Positions 39,051-47,554 of a stretch of 64,000 nucleotides of DNA are shown here, one piece after another. A program made the position numbers and the translations under genes. The DNA lies in the NCBI GenBank assembly GCA_019119595.1, contig DWWS01000073.1, forward strand, positions 1-64,000. The letters run 5' to 3'. The first letter of the stretch is position 1. Every line of letters begins with the position of its first letter. The notes below the pieces were generated by a model, which made no database searches, was not told the origin of the DNA, and was given only the letters and a program-made list of their open reading frames with translations. The DNA is from Candidatus Eisenbergiella merdavium. GTDB lineage: Bacteria; Bacillota; Clostridia; Lachnospirales; Lachnospiraceae.

Positions 39051-39971
39051 ATGGATTTTTTTGTTGTGCTTTCCTGTATCCTGCTGGCTGCCCTGATTTT
39101 GCAGGTGAAACGATATCTAAATATACAAAAGGAAATTCGGTATATCAGCGGCAGGCTGAATACGATTCAGCTTTTATCAGAAAACAGCTTTCTTCTTCTG
39201 CCTACGGATCATGCTTCCATAAAGGAGCTGATATGCGCGGAAAACAGGCTGCTTCATGATTTCTATAAGGAGAAAAACCGCTTTGAACAGACAAAAGAAG
39301 CCATGGCGCAGGTTATGACAAATATCTCCCATGATCTTCGTACTCCCCTTACAGTATTGAAAGGAAATACGGAGATGCTGGTTTTGCAGACTGATGATAC
39401 TGTGCGGCTGCCGGATTCGGTTCGGGCGATCGCAGGAAAGGTGGATTCGAAGGCGGATGAGCTGATCAGGACGATTGGCGATTATTTTACGCTGGCCAGG
39501 CTCGCCTCAGGAGATTATCCGCTGAAGCTTCAGAGAGAAAATATTTCGCAGATTTGTCATGATGTCATTTTGGATTACTATGATCTGCTGGAGGATGAGC
39601 GGTTCAGCGTTGAAATTCTGCTTCCTTCTGTTCCTGTTTACGCAGATACAGACGCAGAATCCCTCAAACGGATTCTGAAAAACCTGATTGATAATGCAAT
39701 CCTTCATGGAGGCGGGGGAAAATACCTCGCCCTGCGGGTATCCTCCGCAGAAAACAGAACAATCATTGAGGTTGAAGATCATGGAAAAGGGATACCGGAG
39801 CAGTACCGGAGACGGATTTTTTCCAGAAACTATACCACAGCGCCTCGATCCTCCGGGAACGGTCTTGGCCTGACGATCGCAAGAAGCCTTGCCGCAAAGA
39901 CGGGGGCGGAAATTACGGTTCAAAGTACAAAAAATGAAAAAACAGTTTTTTCCATCATTATAAAAAGTTAG
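39051..39971 (+). CDS. Sensor histidine kinase with a single N-terminal membrane helix
   Basis: The 306-aa kinase has a hydrophobic helix at about 2-19 and almost no external domain. The dimerisation helix carries H94 in NISHDLRTPL, and the ATPase has N-box LKNLIDNAILHGG, GKGIPEQYR and GNGLGLTIA. Small kinases of this kind near BcrAB-like transporters often detect peptide antibiotics through the transporter or within the membrane; that is an inference here. Its stop codon lies inside the first of two tandem 11-bp repeats. Confidence 0.88.
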   Translation: MDFFVVLSCILLAALILQVKRYLNIQKEIRYISGRLNTIQLLSENSFLLLPTDHASIKELICAENRLLHDFYKEKNRFEQTKEAMAQVMTNISHDLRTPLTVLKGNTEMLVLQTDDTVRLPDSVRAIAGKVDSKADELIRTIGDYFTLARLASGDYPLKLQRENISQICHDVILDYYDLLEDERFSVEILLPSVPVYADTDAESLKRILKNLIDNAILHGGGGKYLALRVSSAENRTIIEVEDHGKGIPEQYRRRIFSRNYTTAPRSSGNGLGLTIARSLAAKTGAEITVQSTKNEKTVFSIIIKS

Positions 39972-39983
39972 AAAAAAGTTAGA
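39962..39983 (+). repeat. Tandem 11-bp direct repeat, candidate response-regulator site
   Basis: AAAAAGTTAGA occurs twice with no gap (39962-39972 and 39973-39983). It overlaps the kinase stop codon and lies just upstream of a promoter with a good -10 and poor -35. OmpR-family regulators commonly bind tandem repeats with an 11-bp period. Confidence 0.6.
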
Positions 39984-40014
39984 ATTCAGGCAGAAAAAAG
40001 AAAAGTCTGTTTTG

Positions 40015-40020
40015 TATAAT
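40015..40020 (+). promoter_or_regulatory. Probable -10 box of the BcrAB-like transporter genes
   Basis: TATAAT lies 25 nt ahead of the ATPase start codon. The hexamer 17 bp upstream (39992-39997, AGAAAA) does not resemble TTGACA, as expected for an activator-dependent promoter. Confidence 0.45.
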
Positions 40021-40045
40021 GACAATCGCAGAGGAGGTATACAAA

Positions 40046-40960
40046 ATGGATCTTATACTTGAAACATTGGGGCTGAAAAAATCCTTTCAGGGAACTGCGG
40101 CTGTAGACGATGTAAATATTCATATGAAAAAAGGCTCTGTCTATGGTTTTGTAGGACCAAACGGTGCAGGAAAAAGCACAGTCATGAAAATGATTCTGAA
40201 CCTGATGGAGCCTGATTCCGGAGAAGTCCGTGTTTTTGGTGAAAAAATTACGGCATCCGGTTTTGAAATATTTAAAAGGATGGGGTCGATAATTGAAAAT
40301 CCGTACTTTTACGATACAATGACGGCCTGGCAGAATCTGGATCTTTACTGTGAATATATGGGATTTCCTGATAAGGAGCGGATTGATGAGGTACTGAGGC
40401 TTGTTGACCTGCATAGAGCCGGAAATAAAAGAGTCAGACATTATTCGATGGGAATGAAACAGCGTCTGGCAATTGCGAGAGCGATTCTTACAAGACCCGA
40501 AATTCTGATCCTGGATGAGCCGGTCAATGCGCTGGATCCGGAGGGCATTCGTGAAATGAGGAATCTGTTCCGGCATCTGAACCATGAAGAAGGAACCTCT
40601 GTTTTAATTTCAAGCCACATACTGTCTGAGGTTGAACTGATCGCAGATACAATCGGGATCATCAGGCAGGGCAGGCTCCTGGCGGAAGTTTCCATGGATG
40701 AAATTCATAAGCATCAGACGGAATATATCAGTCTTCAGGTGGATAATACGGCGCATGCCGCTTTGCTGCTGGAAAAAATGGGTATCAGGAAATTCAGCGT
40801 GCAGGACGATGAAAATATTCGGATTTATGATTCCGAGATTTCGGGAAAAACGATTTCAGAGGCCCTGGTAAAGGAGGGTGTCGGTCTGGAAAGCCTGTGG
40901 CGCAGACATGATACACTGGAAGACTATTTCTTCCGGCTGACAGAAGGAGGATTATCATGA
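40046..40960 (+). CDS. ABC transporter ATPase, bacitracin/lantibiotic-immunity (BcrA) type
   Basis: The 304-aa ATPase has Walker A GPNGAGKSTVMKM, signature YSMGMKQRLAIARAIL, Walker B ILILDEPVNALDP, and a C-terminal extension of about 90 residues usual in BcrA/LanF proteins. GAGGAGGT precedes ATG 40046; a frame opening at 40019 lacks a site. The permease gene overlaps its stop by 4 nt. With that permease it probably removes an antimicrobial peptide or lipid-targeting compound from the membrane. Confidence 0.88.
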   Translation: MDLILETLGLKKSFQGTAAVDDVNIHMKKGSVYGFVGPNGAGKSTVMKMILNLMEPDSGEVRVFGEKITASGFEIFKRMGSIIENPYFYDTMTAWQNLDLYCEYMGFPDKERIDEVLRLVDLHRAGNKRVRHYSMGMKQRLAIARAILTRPEILILDEPVNALDPEGIREMRNLFRHLNHEEGTSVLISSHILSEVELIADTIGIIRQGRLLAEVSMDEIHKHQTEYISLQVDNTAHAALLLEKMGIRKFSVQDDENIRIYDSEISGKTISEALVKEGVGLESLWRRHDTLEDYFFRLTEGGLS

Positions 40961-41649
40961 CGCATTTACTGAAGCTGGAATTAAAGAAATTCAGAATTAT
41001 GCCAAATGTTCTTTTTTCGGCTGCGGCAATTCTCTTCTGCATGCTTTTTCTTACCGTTTCAATGGTAGACAGTATGACAGATCCACAGCAGACAAAGGAT
41101 GACTTTGAGAGTACCTTTCTTGTGATCGGGCTTCTGGTTATGATGCTTTTTCTGATATATGCTTCAGTGCTGACTGCGCGGCTGATAATCGGAGAATATA
41201 ACCAGAGAACGATCACGATTCTTTTTTCCTGTCCCATAAACCGCAGACAGCTCATCGCTGTCAAGCTGATCATCATAATGGTATTTACCGCCGTTTCCAT
41301 GCTTGCGGGCTATGTCTGCCTGTGCGGCTATATTGTCGCTGCAGATTATGCCTTTGATATGCTGGACGGCGCTTTCCAGCCTTCATTCCTGGAAACCTGG
41401 ATTCCTTCTGCACTGGTTTGTATTGCTGCATGTGCGATTTTGACACTCTGGCCGTTTATAATTGGAATGATCCGTAAATCAGTTCCGGCTGCGATTATTA
41501 CGTCGCTTATAACAATTTTTGTCCGGCAGCTGATGATATCTAAAGATTTTGCTTACCGGGAATCGGTCCCGCAGCTTTTGCTGATTGCTGCGGTGACCGC
41601 TGTGTTTACCTTTTTTACATTCAGGAAGAAGATCCTGCAGGTATATTGA
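40957..41649 (+). CDS. ABC-2 type permease, BcrB/LanE-like
   Basis: The 230-aa membrane protein has six hydrophobic segments (about 18-36, 50-72, 100-125, 140-165, 170-190 and 205-222) and the ABC-2 motif GEYNQRTITILFSCPINRRQ, which contacts the ATPase. It ends the lower-GC operon. The short tail-to-tail gap to the next gene shows no strong terminator. Confidence 0.85.
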   Translation: MTHLLKLELKKFRIMPNVLFSAAAILFCMLFLTVSMVDSMTDPQQTKDDFESTFLVIGLLVMMLFLIYASVLTARLIIGEYNQRTITILFSCPINRRQLIAVKLIIIMVFTAVSMLAGYVCLCGYIVAADYAFDMLDGAFQPSFLETWIPSALVCIAACAILTLWPFIIGMIRKSVPAAIITSLITIFVRQLMISKDFAYRESVPQLLLIAAVTAVFTFFTFRKKILQVY

Positions 41650-41697
41650 TCCCTGATTCAGGCTGCCAGCAGTCCGCCCGGCTTTTTTGAGGCTGTC

Positions 41698-42933
41698 TTA
41701 TCCCTCCCGTGAAAAGCGGCTCCATCTGCGGAAGAAAGCCCCGCAGATCAGAGCGCCGCCAAGGGCGATGAGGATCCACATGCTGATGACGGCGATCCAC
41801 CCGAAACGGTCGGAGATCAGACCGAAAAGCCAGGCGGAGAGCGCGCTTCCCACATAGGTGGAGGCGTTCAGGATGCCGGAAACCGTCGCCACCTTTCCGA
41901 AGCGGGAAAAATGGGCGGGCAGACGGCTGATGAGGAACAGGTTGATGCCGTACATACATCCGGCGGTCAGCGTCATCAGGACTACGCTGGGAACAGGGCC
42001 ATGCCGGTAGAGAAATACCAGCAGGGCGGAGCAGCAGGCCGCCGCGCCGAAAAGCAGGGCGGATGCGGAAAACTCATTGCGGATGCGTTCCAGCATTGCG
42101 GAAGCCAGATAGATGCTCAGAATGCTGAATACGGGGAGCACTGCGGCGGTCAGGATGGACACCGAATTGCTCAGGCCGAAGGTTTCCGATATGTATACGG
42201 GCATCCAGGTGGTGATCCCGTCGCGGAGGATGCCGTGCAGGATGATGGCGATCATGGCGGGGAGCAGAGCGGCCTGCAGAAGCAGCGTGCTCATGCGCAC
42301 AGAGGATTCCGAGGCGGACTCCACATGGATGGCATGAACGGCATTTCCCCCGTCCGCCTGAAGTCTGCCGATGCCGGTAAACCAGACCAGGGCGGTGAGT
42401 ACCCCTGCGAAAGCAGGAAACAGGAAGGCGGCTCTCCAGTTGGCAAAACGGATGCAGAGGGGAACGAACAGATAAACAAATACCGTTCCCATGGAGGAGG
42501 CCATGGAGACCTGTACGCAGCATTTCCGGTACTGCTTTTCATCCAGCGTTTCCGCCATGATCCGGACAAGAGGCGGCCAGAGCATGGACTGAAACAGGCC
42601 GTTCATGCACCAGACCGGGATGATGAGGCGGATATCCGGAAACAGGCCCACCAGAAGATTACAGGTACAGGTGGCGGCAAGCCCTGCCGTGATCATTTTT
42701 CTGGGAGAAAAACGATCCCCAAGAAAGCCGCAGAGGAGCTGTCCCGCCCCATAGGTCAGAAAGCTTCCGGTCACGGGAATGCTCACCACGCTTTTGGCAA
42801 GGGAGAGCGAATCCTGGATCTCCGCAAGACAGGCGGCATAATTCATGCGCGTCAGATAACTCATAAAATAAACCAGACAGCAGAGGAAGCAGAACAGATT
42901 CCGCTGTCCTCTGGTTGCAAGTACGCTTTTCAT
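41698..42933 (-). CDS. MFS transporter, organophosphate:phosphate antiporter-like
   Basis: The 411-aa protein has 12 predicted membrane helices. The N-terminal half shows YLTRMNYAACLAEIQ, GAGQLLCGFLGDRFSPRK and the paired-helix pattern of GlpT/UhpT-like transporters. It is the last gene of a unit with a phosphodiesterase-like enzyme and, further upstream, a DeoR regulator, which suggests uptake of a phosphorylated sugar or glycerol compound. The substrate is not provable from the sequence; other MFS subfamilies remain possible. Confidence 0.75.
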   Translation of the reverse strand: MKSVLATRGQRNLFCFLCCLVYFMSYLTRMNYAACLAEIQDSLSLAKSVVSIPVTGSFLTYGAGQLLCGFLGDRFSPRKMITAGLAATCTCNLLVGLFPDIRLIIPVWCMNGLFQSMLWPPLVRIMAETLDEKQYRKCCVQVSMASSMGTVFVYLFVPLCIRFANWRAAFLFPAFAGVLTALVWFTGIGRLQADGGNAVHAIHVESASESSVRMSTLLLQAALLPAMIAIILHGILRDGITTWMPVYISETFGLSNSVSILTAAVLPVFSILSIYLASAMLERIRNEFSASALLFGAAACCSALLVFLYRHGPVPSVVLMTLTAGCMYGINLFLISRLPAHFSRFGKVATVSGILNASTYVGSALSAWLFGLISDRFGWIAVISMWILIALGGALICGAFFRRWSRFSREG

Positions 42934-42986
42934 GGCGATCTCCTTTTATTCCTCCTCGTTCCGGAGCGTGCGGTCGGGGTAAGCCA

Positions 42987-43763
42987 TTACACGAAACTCT
43001 TTCCTTCCCATTCGGGCGCGGCGGGAGCTCCCGTCAGCTTCGCGATGGTGGGGGCGATGTCTGTGATGCAGGGCGTGTGTTCCATGGGGCCGGGGGTGAA
43101 GTCCGGACCGATGCAGACGAGCGGGATGAGCATGTCGCTTTCCTCCCTGGAGCCGTGGCTGCGTTCGTGGCCGCCGTGGTCTGCGGTAAAGAAAATGGTA
43201 TATTCGTCACGGAAGCGGTCCACCAGGAGCTCCGTTTCCTCCATGGACTGCCTGCAGGCCTCCAGATATTCTTCTCCCATCCAGCCGAAGTCATGGCCGA
43301 CGCTGTCAGTAAGGCCGAGATAGACGAAGGCAAAATCGGGAGCCTCCTTTTCCAGAAAAGCGATGGCGTTTTCCGTGAGCATCCGGTCCGCCTTCTGGTA
43401 GGTAAAGCGGCTGCCGGAGGCGAAAAAGCTGTAGGAAAGGCTGGCGGGACGGCTCAGATCCCGAAGCTCCTCCCAGTCATAGAAGAAGGCGCTGCTCTTT
43501 CCCGCCGCCTTCAGCTGCTCGCACAGGCCGTTTACGGGACGCACCTGAGGAACATAGGTATTGGTCAGGATCCCGTGCCTGTCCGGAGAAACGCTGTGAA
43601 AAAGCGACATGTGGCAGGGCAGGGTGACGGAGGGCCAGACCGTCAGCGTGTTCAGGCAGTAGCTGCCCAGGGAAAGGATCCTCTCTGCGAAGGGATGGCC
43701 GCAGGCGGCCAGAGCGTCAGGGCGGAAACCGTCCGCCAGGATCAGAAGAGTTTTGCGGTTCAT
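42987..43763 (-). CDS. Alkaline-phosphatase-superfamily phosphodiesterase/phosphatase
   Basis: The 258-aa protein is of the nucleotide pyrophosphatase/phosphodiesterase type. The metal site is built from D10 (LILADGF), a threonine nucleophile in VWPSVTLPCH (T46), LGLTDSVGHDF, and FFTADHGGH with a late histidine in MEHTPCITD. There is no signal peptide, so it acts in the cytoplasm, probably on material imported by the adjacent MFS protein. The substrate is unknown. Confidence 0.8.
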   Translation of the reverse strand: MNRKTLLILADGFRPDALAACGHPFAERILSLGSYCLNTLTVWPSVTLPCHMSLFHSVSPDRHGILTNTYVPQVRPVNGLCEQLKAAGKSSAFFYDWEELRDLSRPASLSYSFFASGSRFTYQKADRMLTENAIAFLEKEAPDFAFVYLGLTDSVGHDFGWMGEEYLEACRQSMEETELLVDRFRDEYTIFFTADHGGHERSHGSREESDMLIPLVCIGPDFTPGPMEHTPCITDIAPTIAKLTGAPAAPEWEGKSFV

Positions 43764-43855
43764 TGTTTTTTCCTTTCTTCCCGATGCTGCGGGAGCTGCC
43801 CGCTTGGGAAACGGGCGGTTTGTCTGAGTTTACAGGGTCTGCAAACGGCGCAGGT

Positions 43856-44617
43856 TCAGCTTATGATATTCAGGGAAGCCTCCTTCCAGGCCTTCCGGAT
43901 CTCATCCGAAAGCTGATCATCGGTCAGGTACAGGAAGCTGGGACTGAGATCGCAGACCTTCAGGGCCGCGCAGGTCTCAAATTTGGAGCTGTCCGCGAGG
44001 ACGATCACCTGATCCGCGATACCGGTAAACGCCCGCTGCACCTCGATCAGACCGCTGACATGCTCGCTGATGCCGAAGCCCAGAGAGAGCGCCGACGGAG
44101 CGAGGAAAAAGGCTGATACATGAAGCTGGCGGATCGTATCCAGCGCCAGATGGCCGTAAAACGCCTTTTCATCCGGCAGATAAAAGCCTCCCGTGAGGAT
44201 TACCTGAAAGCCGGGATTTTCTGACAGGATTTTAAAAATAGGAAGGGAAGCGGTTACGATGGTCAGCTCCTGAAAGGAACCGCAAAGCAGGCGCGCAAGC
44301 TCGCATGTGGTGGATCCTGCATCCAGCGCGATCCGTTCTCCCTCGCGGATGTGGGAAAGCGCGGAGCGCGCGATCTGCTTTTTTTCTGCCTGATGCTCCG
44401 TGCTCCGCTCCGAAAGCCCGGTATAGCTCTGCATCCGTTTCATGCTCAGCGCGCCGCCGTGCACCCGCTTCAGTGCGCCCTGCTGCTCCAGATATTCCAG
44501 ATCCCTCCGGATGGTTTCCAGGGAAACCTGAAAAAGCCCGGTCAGCTCCGTGACCGTTACGGAGGAACGGCGGCTGAGCAGTTCGAGAATCTGATTCCTT
44601 CGTTCATTTGCAAACAT
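43856..44617 (-). CDS. DeoR/GlpR family transcriptional repressor
   Basis: The 253-aa protein has an N-terminal winged helix (ERRNQILELLSRRSSVTVTE, then SLETIRRDLEYLEQQGALKR) and a sugar-phosphate-binding DeoR domain with IALDAGSTTCELARLL and the later IVLADSSKF. It probably represses this cluster until a sugar phosphate binds. The ATG at 44617 was chosen; GTG two codons earlier is possible. It is followed on the same strand by the phosphodiesterase and transporter genes. Confidence 0.88.
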   Translation of the reverse strand: MFANERRNQILELLSRRSSVTVTELTGLFQVSLETIRRDLEYLEQQGALKRVHGGALSMKRMQSYTGLSERSTEHQAEKKQIARSALSHIREGERIALDAGSTTCELARLLCGSFQELTIVTASLPIFKILSENPGFQVILTGGFYLPDEKAFYGHLALDTIRQLHVSAFFLAPSALSLGFGISEHVSGLIEVQRAFTGIADQVIVLADSSKFETCAALKVCDLSPSFLYLTDDQLSDEIRKAWKEASLNIIS

Positions 44618-44655
44618 ATCCACTTATCTCCACATAAACACAACTATACGCACAT

Positions 44656-44684
44656 AATATAGCAGGGCATCCGGGTGATGTCAA
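44656..44684 (-). promoter_or_regulatory. Promoter of the DeoR cluster
   Basis: On the minus strand TTGACA (44679-44684), a 17-bp spacer and TATATT (44656-44661) lie 39 nt ahead of the DeoR start. Confidence 0.65.
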
Positions 44685-44720
44685 GAGGAAAAGGCACTGC
44701 TGCAAAACGCTATAAAATGA

Positions 44721-44749
44721 TTGACAGACCCTCCCGGCTGCGTTATCAT
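44721..44749 (+). promoter_or_regulatory. Promoter facing the Rpn remnant and ROK kinase
   Basis: Consensus TTGACA (44721-44726), a 17-bp spacer and TATCAT (44744-44749) point rightward. It may now serve the ROK gene about 370 nt downstream, reading through the remnant. Confidence 0.5.
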
Positions 44750-44895
44750 AACCGTAACACATCTGACATTTCTGTTGGATTTCCGGCGTTTCTGCCGTAT
44801 TTCACAACAAACACATTTTTATCATTAATACGGCGGGAAACATTCTATATATATGCGGATCCTCCCGCCGGCCAGAGAAAGGCGGGGATATATGA

Positions 44896-45096
44896 TTGGG
44901 AAAACAGAATGATGTCTTACTTGACTATTTTGATGATAACGAACGATTTGCGGATTTTTTCAATGGGGTATTGTTCCAGGGGAGACCGGAGATCCGTGCG
45001 CAGGAGCTGGAAGACGCCTCGGAGCGGTATACGTTAAGGGAAAAGCGTGGCAAAAAAACAGGAAATATAGGATTGAAAATTATTGGTCACTACTGA
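44896..45096 (+). pseudogene. N-terminal remnant of an Rpn-family (PD-(D/E)XK) recombination-promoting nuclease
   Basis: The 66-residue frame from a TTG codon reads LLDYFDDNERFADFFNGVLF and continues with QGRPEIRAQELEDASERYT. This matches the opening of the Rpn/transposase-like nucleases common in Lachnospiraceae (…RFADLFNG…F.G…V.PE.L…RYT). The nuclease core is missing and the frame ends in unrelated residues before the ROK gene. It is best read as a truncated copy left by deletion. The rest of 44618-45122 holds two promoters and nothing else recognised. Confidence 0.65.
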
Positions 45097-45122
45097 AAAA
45101 GGATGGGAGGAGAGGAAAAAAG

Positions 45123-46067
45123 ATGTATAGCATTGGAATCGACATGGGAGGTACTCATACTGCGGCGGGTCTGGTAGACGGCCTTACACTGAAGGATCAG
45201 GTGGAATTTCCCACGAATACCGAACAGGGGGCGGAAAAATATATTGAGGAGCTTAAGGAAAATATTCTTATGCTGCTTGATAAAAACAGGCTGAAGCAGG
45301 AGGAGATCGCCTGCATCGGCATTGGAGTGCCGGGAAGCTTCAACGCACAGACAGGTATGATCGAATACGCGAATAATCTGAGCTTTTCCGACGTACCTTT
45401 TCGGGATATACTGGAGGAGAGGCTGAATAAAAGGGTGCTGATCGACAACGACGCCAATCTGGCGGCCTGGGGGGAATATCTGCTCAGCTGCAGCAGCGCT
45501 TCTTCCTTTGTCATGGTGACGCTTGGAACCGGGATCGGCTGCGGCATCGTGCTGGACGGAAAGCTTTACCGAGGGGTGAATTTCGCAGAGGGAGAGATCG
45601 GACACATGACGCTCCGCTATGACGGAATTGACTGCAACTGCGGCAGGAAGGGCTGCTTTGAGGCTTATGCCTCCGCCTCGGCGCTGGTCAGACAGGCGGC
45701 GCAGGCTGCGCAGGAGCATCCGGACAGCGGCCTGAATGCGCTTGTGGAGGGCGATGCTTCCCGGATGAACGGAAGGCTGTTTTTCCAGGCGGTGCGGGAG
45801 GGAGACAAAACGGCGCTTGCCGTCCGCGACGCCTATGCACGGCTTCTCGCGGAGGGGCTGACGAACCTGATCAATCTTCTGCAGCCGGAGGAGCTGGTCA
45901 TCGGCGGCGGTATCAGCAAAGCGGCGGAGCTTTTCCTGCCGCAGGTACAGGAGCATATCGCCCGGATGGTCTATTCCAGAGCCTCAAAGGTGCAGACGCT
46001 GCTGCGCCCGGCAAAATTCGGAAATGACGCCGGCATCGTGGGAGCGGCAAGGCTGGGAGATATGTGA
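45123..46067 (+). CDS. ROK family sugar kinase
   Basis: The 314-aa protein is a cytoplasmic ATP-dependent sugar kinase. The N-terminal phosphate loop is GIDMGGTHTAAGLVDG, the catalytic aspartate lies in LIDNDANLAAWGE, and the ROK zinc motif is GHMTLRYDGIDCNCGRKGCFE (split across residues about 159-179). No helix-turn-helix is present, so it is an enzyme rather than a NagC-like repressor. Glucose, N-acetylmannosamine and other hexoses are all possible substrates. AGGAGAGG precedes the ATG. Confidence 0.88.
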   Translation: MYSIGIDMGGTHTAAGLVDGLTLKDQVEFPTNTEQGAEKYIEELKENILMLLDKNRLKQEEIACIGIGVPGSFNAQTGMIEYANNLSFSDVPFRDILEERLNKRVLIDNDANLAAWGEYLLSCSSASSFVMVTLGTGIGCGIVLDGKLYRGVNFAEGEIGHMTLRYDGIDCNCGRKGCFEAYASASALVRQAAQAAQEHPDSGLNALVEGDASRMNGRLFFQAVREGDKTALAVRDAYARLLAEGLTNLINLLQPEELVIGGGISKAAELFLPQVQEHIARMVYSRASKVQTLLRPAKFGNDAGIVGAARLGDM

Positions 46068-46164
46068 ATCTGTCTGCAGATTCAGCCTTGCGGCATGAAA
46101 AAGCCGGGGGATGAGCGGAACGTTAATTCTATGTGAAACTTTCTTTAAGATTTTATGTAGTTTG

Positions 46165-46193
46165 TTGTTTTTAAAAAAAGATGTGATTATGAT
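46165..46193 (+). promoter_or_regulatory. Promoter of the metallophosphoesterase gene
   Basis: TTGTTT (46165-46170), a 17-bp A-rich spacer and TATGAT (46188-46193) lie about 110 nt before the ATG. Just after the ROK stop a 7-bp hairpin (46066-46072 against 46077-46083) without a T run may be a weak terminator. Confidence 0.45.
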
Positions 46194-46305
46194 AGGGTGG
46201 TAGCTTCCAATGGCAGTTTGACGCCTCATTTCTGGAAAATGCCTGTTGGTGTATGCGCAAAGTTATAAAGATATACCGAAGGCATTTGGAAAGGAAGGAT
46301 GCAGG

Positions 46306-47445
46306 ATGAAATTCAGAGAAGACGGAACCTTTCATATATTACAGTTTGCAGACATACAGGAAATACCCAACGTATCTGAGGATACGCTGCTTTTGATGAA
46401 CGCGGCGCTGGAACGGGCCAGACCCGACCTTGTGGTTCTGACCGGAGACCAGCTTAAGGGAGCAAGCCGCCATTTCGTCGGCAAAGGAGAGCGGGCGGAG
46501 GAAACCATACGAAGGATCATGAAGCCGATCACGGACAGAAAGATTCCCTTTGCGGTGACCTTCGGGAATCATGATCTGGAATGTGGGCTTCAGAACGATG
46601 AGCAGATGGAAATTTATCGCAGCCTGCCCGGCTGTGTGGACTGGCTGAACCGGAGAGGGCAGGAAATTCATCATGGCACAAAGGAAGGAACCTTTGCGAT
46701 CGGAGTGCGAAGCAGCGACGAAGCGAGGGTGGCCATGGCGGTTTATCTGTTTGATACAGGCGGAAACCTTCCGCAGGGCGGATATCAGCCCCTGCCGCCC
46801 GGCGACCTGTTCTGGTATAAGGGAGTGCGGGATACCCTTGCCCAGGAAAACGGCGGACCGGTTCCCGGTATTGTATTCCAGCATATCCCTCTGCCGGAGT
46901 ATTACAGGCTTTTAAAGAGAGTGGACCGGAAAACGAAGGGGGCGGTACGAACCTACCGTACACATGCCGGGGAATATTATGTGCTTGATTCTGGAAAATG
47001 CAGGGAAGGAAGGCTTTGCGAAGCGGTCAGCGTTCCGGATGCGGATAACCGGGAGCTTGAAAGCTTTCGGGAGCAGGGTGACATTTTCGCCGTTTACTGC
47101 GGGCATGACCACAAGAACAGCTTTGTGGGAAGCTGGCTTGGCGTAGACCTGGGATACACTCCGTCCTGCGGCTTCAACGAGTATGGAGACGGCGTGAACC
47201 GCGCTGCGCGGGAATTCGTCTTTTATGAAAAAAATCCGGCATCCTATGAAACAAGGCTGCTTACCTACAGAGATCTGGTGGGAGAGCGGACGACGAGGCC
47301 GGTGAAGGATTTTTTTTACAGGCTCTGCCCGGCAACAAAGGAGGAGGCGGCTGAGAAGGCAAAGCGTGCGCTGCTGCTTACGGGACTGGCCTGCCTTGCG
47401 GGCAGAGTAGCGATGGGGGTATACAGGCGCTGCCAAAGGCGGTAA
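46306..47445 (+). CDS. Calcineurin-like metallophosphoesterase with a C-terminal hydrophobic segment
   Basis: The 379-aa protein has the metal-binding blocks FADIQE, LTGDQLKG, FGNHDLECG and a late GHDHKNSF, the pattern of bimetal phosphoesterases (the first block lacks the usual histidine). The C-terminus holds a hydrophobic stretch, LLLTGLACLAGRVAMGVY, followed by basic residues, which could be a tail anchor. There is no signal peptide. The ATG at 46306 follows AAGGAAGG; a longer frame opens at 46246 without a site. Relatives act on phosphodiesters or phosphomonoesters; the substrate is unknown. Confidence 0.82.
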   Translation: MKFREDGTFHILQFADIQEIPNVSEDTLLLMNAALERARPDLVVLTGDQLKGASRHFVGKGERAEETIRRIMKPITDRKIPFAVTFGNHDLECGLQNDEQMEIYRSLPGCVDWLNRRGQEIHHGTKEGTFAIGVRSSDEARVAMAVYLFDTGGNLPQGGYQPLPPGDLFWYKGVRDTLAQENGGPVPGIVFQHIPLPEYYRLLKRVDRKTKGAVRTYRTHAGEYYVLDSGKCREGRLCEAVSVPDADNRELESFREQGDIFAVYCGHDHKNSFVGSWLGVDLGYTPSCGFNEYGDGVNRAAREFVFYEKNPASYETRLLTYRDLVGERTTRPVKDFFYRLCPATKEEAAEKAKRALLLTGLACLAGRVAMGVYRRCQRR

Positions 47446-47505
47446 GGCAGGCAGAACAAAAGCGGTAGTTATGATTACAATGATTAAGGAAATCGGCTGT
47501 TGATA

Positions 47506-47535
47506 TATACTTATTGACGTCAATACATACTTATT
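47506..47535. promoter_or_regulatory. Direct repeats flanking a palindrome ahead of the beta-helix gene
   Basis: TACTTATT occurs at 47508-47515 and 47528-47535, and the palindrome ATTGACGTCAAT (47513-47524) lies between and partly within them. The cluster sits 20-50 nt ahead of the next start codon and could be an operator. Confidence 0.4.
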
Positions 47536-47554
47536 CCTGGGGGGATTTTACAGA

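Noticed and set aside
41911..43323. Open frame of about 470 codons on the plus strand
   Set aside because: It is antisense to the MFS transporter and phosphodiesterase genes and reads as low-complexity Gly/Gln/His sequence.
44675..45037. Plus-strand frame of about 120 codons ahead of the ROK gene
   Set aside because: No ribosome site and no recognisable protein; the overlapping Rpn-like frame explains part of the region better.
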